The notes under the pieces were generated by a model, which was given only the letters and a program-made list of their open reading frames with translations, searched no databases and had not been told where the DNA came from. The translations under genes and the position numbers were made by a program. This document shows positions 61,346-64,000 of a stretch of DNA of 64,000 nucleotides, piece by piece (the first letter of the stretch is position 1; each line of letters starts with the position of its first letter). This DNA is from JABDEZ01 sp965276955 (GTDB lineage Bacteria; Bacteroidota; Bacteroidia; Chitinophagales; Chitinophagaceae). The stretch spans positions 62,001 through 126,000 of the forward strand of contig CBDIBP010000007.1 in the NCBI GenBank assembly GCA_965276955.1. The letters run 5' to 3'.

Positions 61346-61522
61346 GGTGTTATATTTTGTGTATCAACAACAGAAATATTATGCCAGTCACAGTACATAA
61401 TCTTGAAAAAATCATTTGTGGAAGAAATAACTTTAAACAATGGCAATGCCCTTAACAATACTACTATACATTCCATCTGTGTATAGCCAATATGGGGAAA
61501 TGTTTTGCTTTAATTTTAATGA

Positions 61523-61530
61523 TAGCTTTG
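61523..61530 (+). promoter_or_regulatory. -7 promoter element of TIGR02757 gene
   Basis: TAGCTTTG, a perfect TAnnTTTG box; TTTG at 61504-61507 is a -33 candidate with 15-base spacing, shorter than usual. The ATG follows 16 bases later. Confidence 0.6.
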
Positions 61531-61546
61531 ATCAGAGAACCAGACT

Positions 61547-62326
61547 ATGCCATTAGATATACAATACTTAAAGACCCTCCTCGACCAAAAGGTAGCCTAC
61601 TACAACCAGCCATCATTCATAGAAAAAGACCCTGTCATTATCCCGCACAGTTTCACCAAACTGCAGGATATAGAGATTGCCGGCTTGTTTGCCGCAGTGC
61701 TGGCATGGGGCAACCGCACTTCCATCATCAATAACTGCCGAAGGTTGATGGGATGGATGGATAATGCTCCGCATGATTTCATCCTGAACCATAAGGATAC
61801 AGACCTGAAGCCAATGATGCATTTTGCACACCGCACCTTTAATGCTACAGACCTGTTCTACTTTATATCATTCCTCACACAGCACTACGGTAAGCACAAT
61901 TCTTTGGAAGACGCATTTGTGCCTGCAGACAGCTACAAAGAAGACACTGTAGAACAGGCGCTCATACATTTCCACAATTATTTTTTTGAGGACAAGAACC
62001 ATCCAGAGCGCACTAAAAAACATATAGCCACACCAGCACGCAAGAGCGCCTGTAAGCGCATCAACATGTACCTACGCTGGATGGTGCGCAAAGACAATGC
62101 AGGAGTAGACTTTGGCTTGTGGCAAAAGATAAGCCCCGGCCAGCTGGTGTGCCCGCTCGATGTGCATGTGGCACGTGTTGCCCACCGCCTGGGCCTGCTC
62201 GATGAGAACAAGGCCAATTGGCAAAATGCATTGCACCTTACCTACCAGCTCCGCTTACTCAACCCTACAGACCCTGCGGTATACGACTATGCTTTATTCG
62301 GCCTCGGCATAGCTGAGCGTTTTTAA
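61547..62326 (+). CDS. TIGR02757 (DUF2400) family protein
   Basis: A 259-residue protein of the TIGR02757 family. It carries 'DPVIIPHSFTKLQDIEIAGLFAAVLAWGNRTSIIN', 'MHFAHRTFNATDLFYFISFL', 'KSACKRINMYLRWMVRKDNAGVDFGLW' and 'PLDVHVARVAHRLGLL', whose spacing resembles a helix-hairpin-helix DNA glycosylase fold, but no activity is known. Its final four bases overlap the stop of the convergent homoserine dehydrogenase gene. The promoter is at 61523. Confidence 0.9.
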   Translation: MPLDIQYLKTLLDQKVAYYNQPSFIEKDPVIIPHSFTKLQDIEIAGLFAAVLAWGNRTSIINNCRRLMGWMDNAPHDFILNHKDTDLKPMMHFAHRTFNATDLFYFISFLTQHYGKHNSLEDAFVPADSYKEDTVEQALIHFHNYFFEDKNHPERTKKHIATPARKSACKRINMYLRWMVRKDNAGVDFGLWQKISPGQLVCPLDVHVARVAHRLGLLDENKANWQNALHLTYQLRLLNPTDPAVYDYALFGLGIAERF

Positions 62327-63579
62327 ACGATCAGTAATTCTGATGCTGACGACCCTTTTTCTTCAGGCACATAGTCCACAAATGCATCGGGCATCAGTAT
62401 CAGTGATGCATTTTTTCTTTTCCACCAGCTCTCATCTTTCAATTTGCTGAAGTGGATGATACCAATAACAGAGCACCTGTTCTTATTGCTGCTCCACTCT
62501 TCTATCACCTCGAACAAAGAATGTGGTACATGAAATAAGCCATCGAAGCTTACATATATCCGCAGATAAAAGTCTTGCGATAACACAGACGGTTCCTGGT
62601 AGCGCAGCTTCTTGTATTCATACTTATAGTCGTAACGCAGTGCAGACAGGTCACTGAGCACAGCAGATGCTGTAGGGAACCCACCCGCTCCTTTGCCGTA
62701 AAAGAATTGTTTGTCTGCCAGCCCACTTTCTATTATCACACCATTGTATTCATTCTTCACGTTGTAGAGCTGGTTATCTTTTTTCAGGAACTGGGGCAGC
62801 ACAAATGCCGCTACGCTTCCGTCCTCCAACTTCTTAGCCTGTGCTACCAGTTTTATTTCGTAGCCTTTCTCTTTTGCATAAGTGGCATCATGCCCGTGCA
62901 GGTGCTGTATGCCGGTATGTGTTATCTGCGTAGGCAATGCTACAGTACCATAGGCATGCGTCAGCAATATGGTCAGCTTGTTCACTGCATCTATGCCTTC
63001 TACATCCAGCGCCGGGTTGCTTTCTGCAAAACCTTCCTGTTGCGCCAGTTTCAGTGCGGCATCAAACGTCAGCCCATCTTCGGCTATTCGGGTAAGTATG
63101 TAGTTGGTACTGCCATTCACTATACCGCTTATACCTTGCAGCAGGTCGTTATCATAGTATTCTTCCAGGTTGCGTATCACCGGTATACTGGCACAGCACG
63201 CCGACTCATACAGGAAAGGTGTCTGGAAGGTACGTTGCAATTCCAGCAGTTCTTCCTGGTGCTCGGCTATCATCTTCTTGTTGGCGCTTACCACAGCCTT
63301 CTTACCTTTCAGCGCACTGCTCACTATATCATACGCTGCGTTAGCATCGTCTATCAGTTCTACAATTACGTTGATGCCTTCATCTTGCAGCAGCACTTGC
63401 GCATCTGTTGTAAATAGTTCGGCGGGTGCATTCCTTTTTTTATCAGCATGCTTTATACACACTTTGCTTACTTGTGCATTCAGCGATCTGTTGGTTTGCA
63501 GAACCTGGTACAGGCTCTCCCCTACTACTCCAAATCCGAATAAGCCTATGTTCAGTTTTGTTTGATTGTGTTCTGGCAT
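62323..63579 (-). CDS. Homoserine dehydrogenase
   Basis: A 418-residue enzyme that reduces aspartate semialdehyde to homoserine, at the branch to methionine and threonine. It begins with a Rossmann motif 'LNIGLFGFGVVGESLYQVL', then 'VVSANKKMIAEHQEEL' and the catalytic-domain signature 'NGSTNYILTRIAEDGLTFDAAL', 'GFAESNPALDVEGIDAVNKL'. The C-terminal ~95 residues are a non-ACT extension. No fused aspartokinase is present. Upstream lies the 3' end of a trans-sulfuration enzyme gene on the same strand, consistent with a methionine-synthesis transcript. Confidence 0.93.
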   Translation of the reverse strand: MPEHNQTKLNIGLFGFGVVGESLYQVLQTNRSLNAQVSKVCIKHADKKRNAPAELFTTDAQVLLQDEGINVIVELIDDANAAYDIVSSALKGKKAVVSANKKMIAEHQEELLELQRTFQTPFLYESACCASIPVIRNLEEYYDNDLLQGISGIVNGSTNYILTRIAEDGLTFDAALKLAQQEGFAESNPALDVEGIDAVNKLTILLTHAYGTVALPTQITHTGIQHLHGHDATYAKEKGYEIKLVAQAKKLEDGSVAAFVLPQFLKKDNQLYNVKNEYNGVIIESGLADKQFFYGKGAGGFPTASAVLSDLSALRYDYKYEYKKLRYQEPSVLSQDFYLRIYVSFDGLFHVPHSLFEVIEEWSSNKNRCSVIGIIHFSKLKDESWWKRKNASLILMPDAFVDYVPEEKGSSASELLIV

Positions 63580-63645
63580 TTTATGTTGTTTTCTTTTGTT
63601 TGAATTGAAGTGTATTAGTTAACGTTGCTGTTGTTGACATTGCAA

Positions 63646-64000
63646 TTACAGCACTGCGCTTTCGTACTTACTCGCCACTATTTTTTGTGCAGGCACTACT
63701 TTATCCAGCGACTGTGCTATGTCAGCTACCAGGTCTTCTGCATCTTCCAGTCCCACACTCAGGCGCACCAGGCTGTCAGCCACGCCAGCAGCGCGGCGCT
63801 TATCGGCAGGTATGGTTTTATGGGTCATGCTGGCGGGGTGGCACAGCAGGCTTTTTATTCCACCCAGGCTTTCTGCCAGTTTAAAATATTGTGTATCACA
63901 CACTACCTCTTTAGCAGCTTCAGCAGTATCGTTCTTTAGCGTGAACGATACCACACCTCCAAAGCCACTCGCCTGCGTAGCAGCAATATCATGATTAGGA
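63646..64000 (-). CDS. Cystathionine gamma-synthase/beta-lyase family PLP enzyme, C-terminal part
   Basis: The last ~117 codons of a PLP-dependent trans-sulfuration enzyme, continuing off the right edge of the window. 'TQASGFGGVVSFTLKN', 'FKLAESLGGIKSLLCHPASMTHKTIP' (cores 'AESLGG' and 'HPASMTH') and 'VADSLVRLSVGLEDAEDLVADIAQSL' are the C-terminal signatures of the Cys/Met metabolism family (cystathionine gamma-synthase, beta-lyase, O-succinylhomoserine sulfhydrylase). The exact reaction cannot be told from this part, but the neighbouring homoserine dehydrogenase supports methionine synthesis from homoserine. Confidence 0.92.
   Translation of the reverse strand, partial: PNHDIAATQASGFGGVVSFTLKNDTAEAAKEVVCDTQYFKLAESLGGIKSLLCHPASMTHKTIPADKRRAAGVADSLVRLSVGLEDAEDLVADIAQSLDKVVPAQKIVASKYESAVL

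Noticed and set aside
62707..63417. Plus-strand ORF of 236 codons opposite the homoserine dehydrogenase gene
   Set aside because: The minus strand carries all motifs of homoserine dehydrogenase; the plus frame is Tyr/Cys/Gln-rich shadow coding.
1..64000. tRNA, rRNA, CRISPR array, prophage or complete IS element
   Set aside because: No cloverleaf, rRNA core, regularly spaced repeats, integrase or transposase was recognised anywhere in the window by eye; absence by computation was not tested.

Overview
The window reads as a chromosomal segment of a Bacteroidota bacterium, most likely a Chitinophagales/Chitinophagaceae-type organism. Evidence: gliding and type IX secretion (T9SS) proteins (GldC, PorQ, a PorE-like OmpA protein), secreted proteins ending in T9SS sorting domains, a GEVED-domain surface protein, a TonB-dependent receptor with a carboxypeptidase-like N-terminal domain, promoters with the Bacteroidota -7 box TAnnTTTG, and almost no Shine-Dalgarno sequences. 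No rRNA, tRNA, CRISPR array, prophage or complete insertion sequence was found. Gene density is high and most of the content is housekeeping.

Layout. 1-2407: 5' part of a very large secreted protein that runs off the left edge. 2408-3224: AT-rich spacer holding an unexplained GC-richer patch. 3.2-7.5 kb: Ku and a DUF72 protein, then ybeY, an RluA-type pseudouridine synthase and an SDR/DUF2867 protein. 7.7-9.7 kb: gldC, yqeY, cvpA-like and pabA/trpG-like genes in one run. 9.7-14.8 kb: a periplasmic HMA protein with an outer-membrane partner, secreted and pentapeptide-repeat proteins, a DUF3606 gene behind two operator-like palindromes, and a TfoX-like protein. 14.8-19 kb: DUF4293, serS, a MoxR ATPase, a small cytosolic protein and TerC. 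19.1-22.4 kb: a tight four-gene envelope operon starting with a CsgG-like protein and including a DUF6175-like protein. 22.4-24.4 kb: fabI and porQ. 24.4-25.1 kb: spacer with two diverged copies of an inverted-repeat element. 25-29.3 kb: GT-C-like membrane protein, TPR protein, a decayed thioredoxin-like gene and two small envelope proteins. 29.5-39 kb: TonB receptor, msrB, nth, a thioredoxin-like protein, ubiX, mazG and a giant membrane histidine kinase. 39-46.5 kb: two T9SS cargo genes, a YARHG lipoprotein, an M3 peptidase and radA. 46.7-49.8 kb: an ECF sigma factor followed by a protein that appears to span both membranes. 49.9-54.2 kb: a frameshifted C1 peptidase, a frameshifted acyltransferase, a methyltransferase and a DAHP synthase/chorismate mutase fusion. 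54.5-64 kb: response regulator, truB, DUF2130, the PorE-like protein, methylmalonyl-CoA epimerase, YdeI-like protein, cyclophilin, a PNPOx-like protein, TIGR02757, homoserine dehydrogenase and the 3' end of a trans-sulfuration enzyme.

How it fits together. Two T9SS components (PorQ, PorE-like), a gliding protein (GldC) and at least two cargo proteins are scattered here rather than clustered. The observations best worth following are the CsgG-type operon, the ECF sigma/trans-envelope barrel pair, the duplication of the radA 3' end around a cargo gene, the paired inverted-repeat elements upstream of 25089, and the operator-like palindromes at 13.3 and 46.6 kb. Three genes are disrupted by single-base frameshifts, which may be real decay or sequencing error. 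All product names come from motif recognition by eye; no database search was run.
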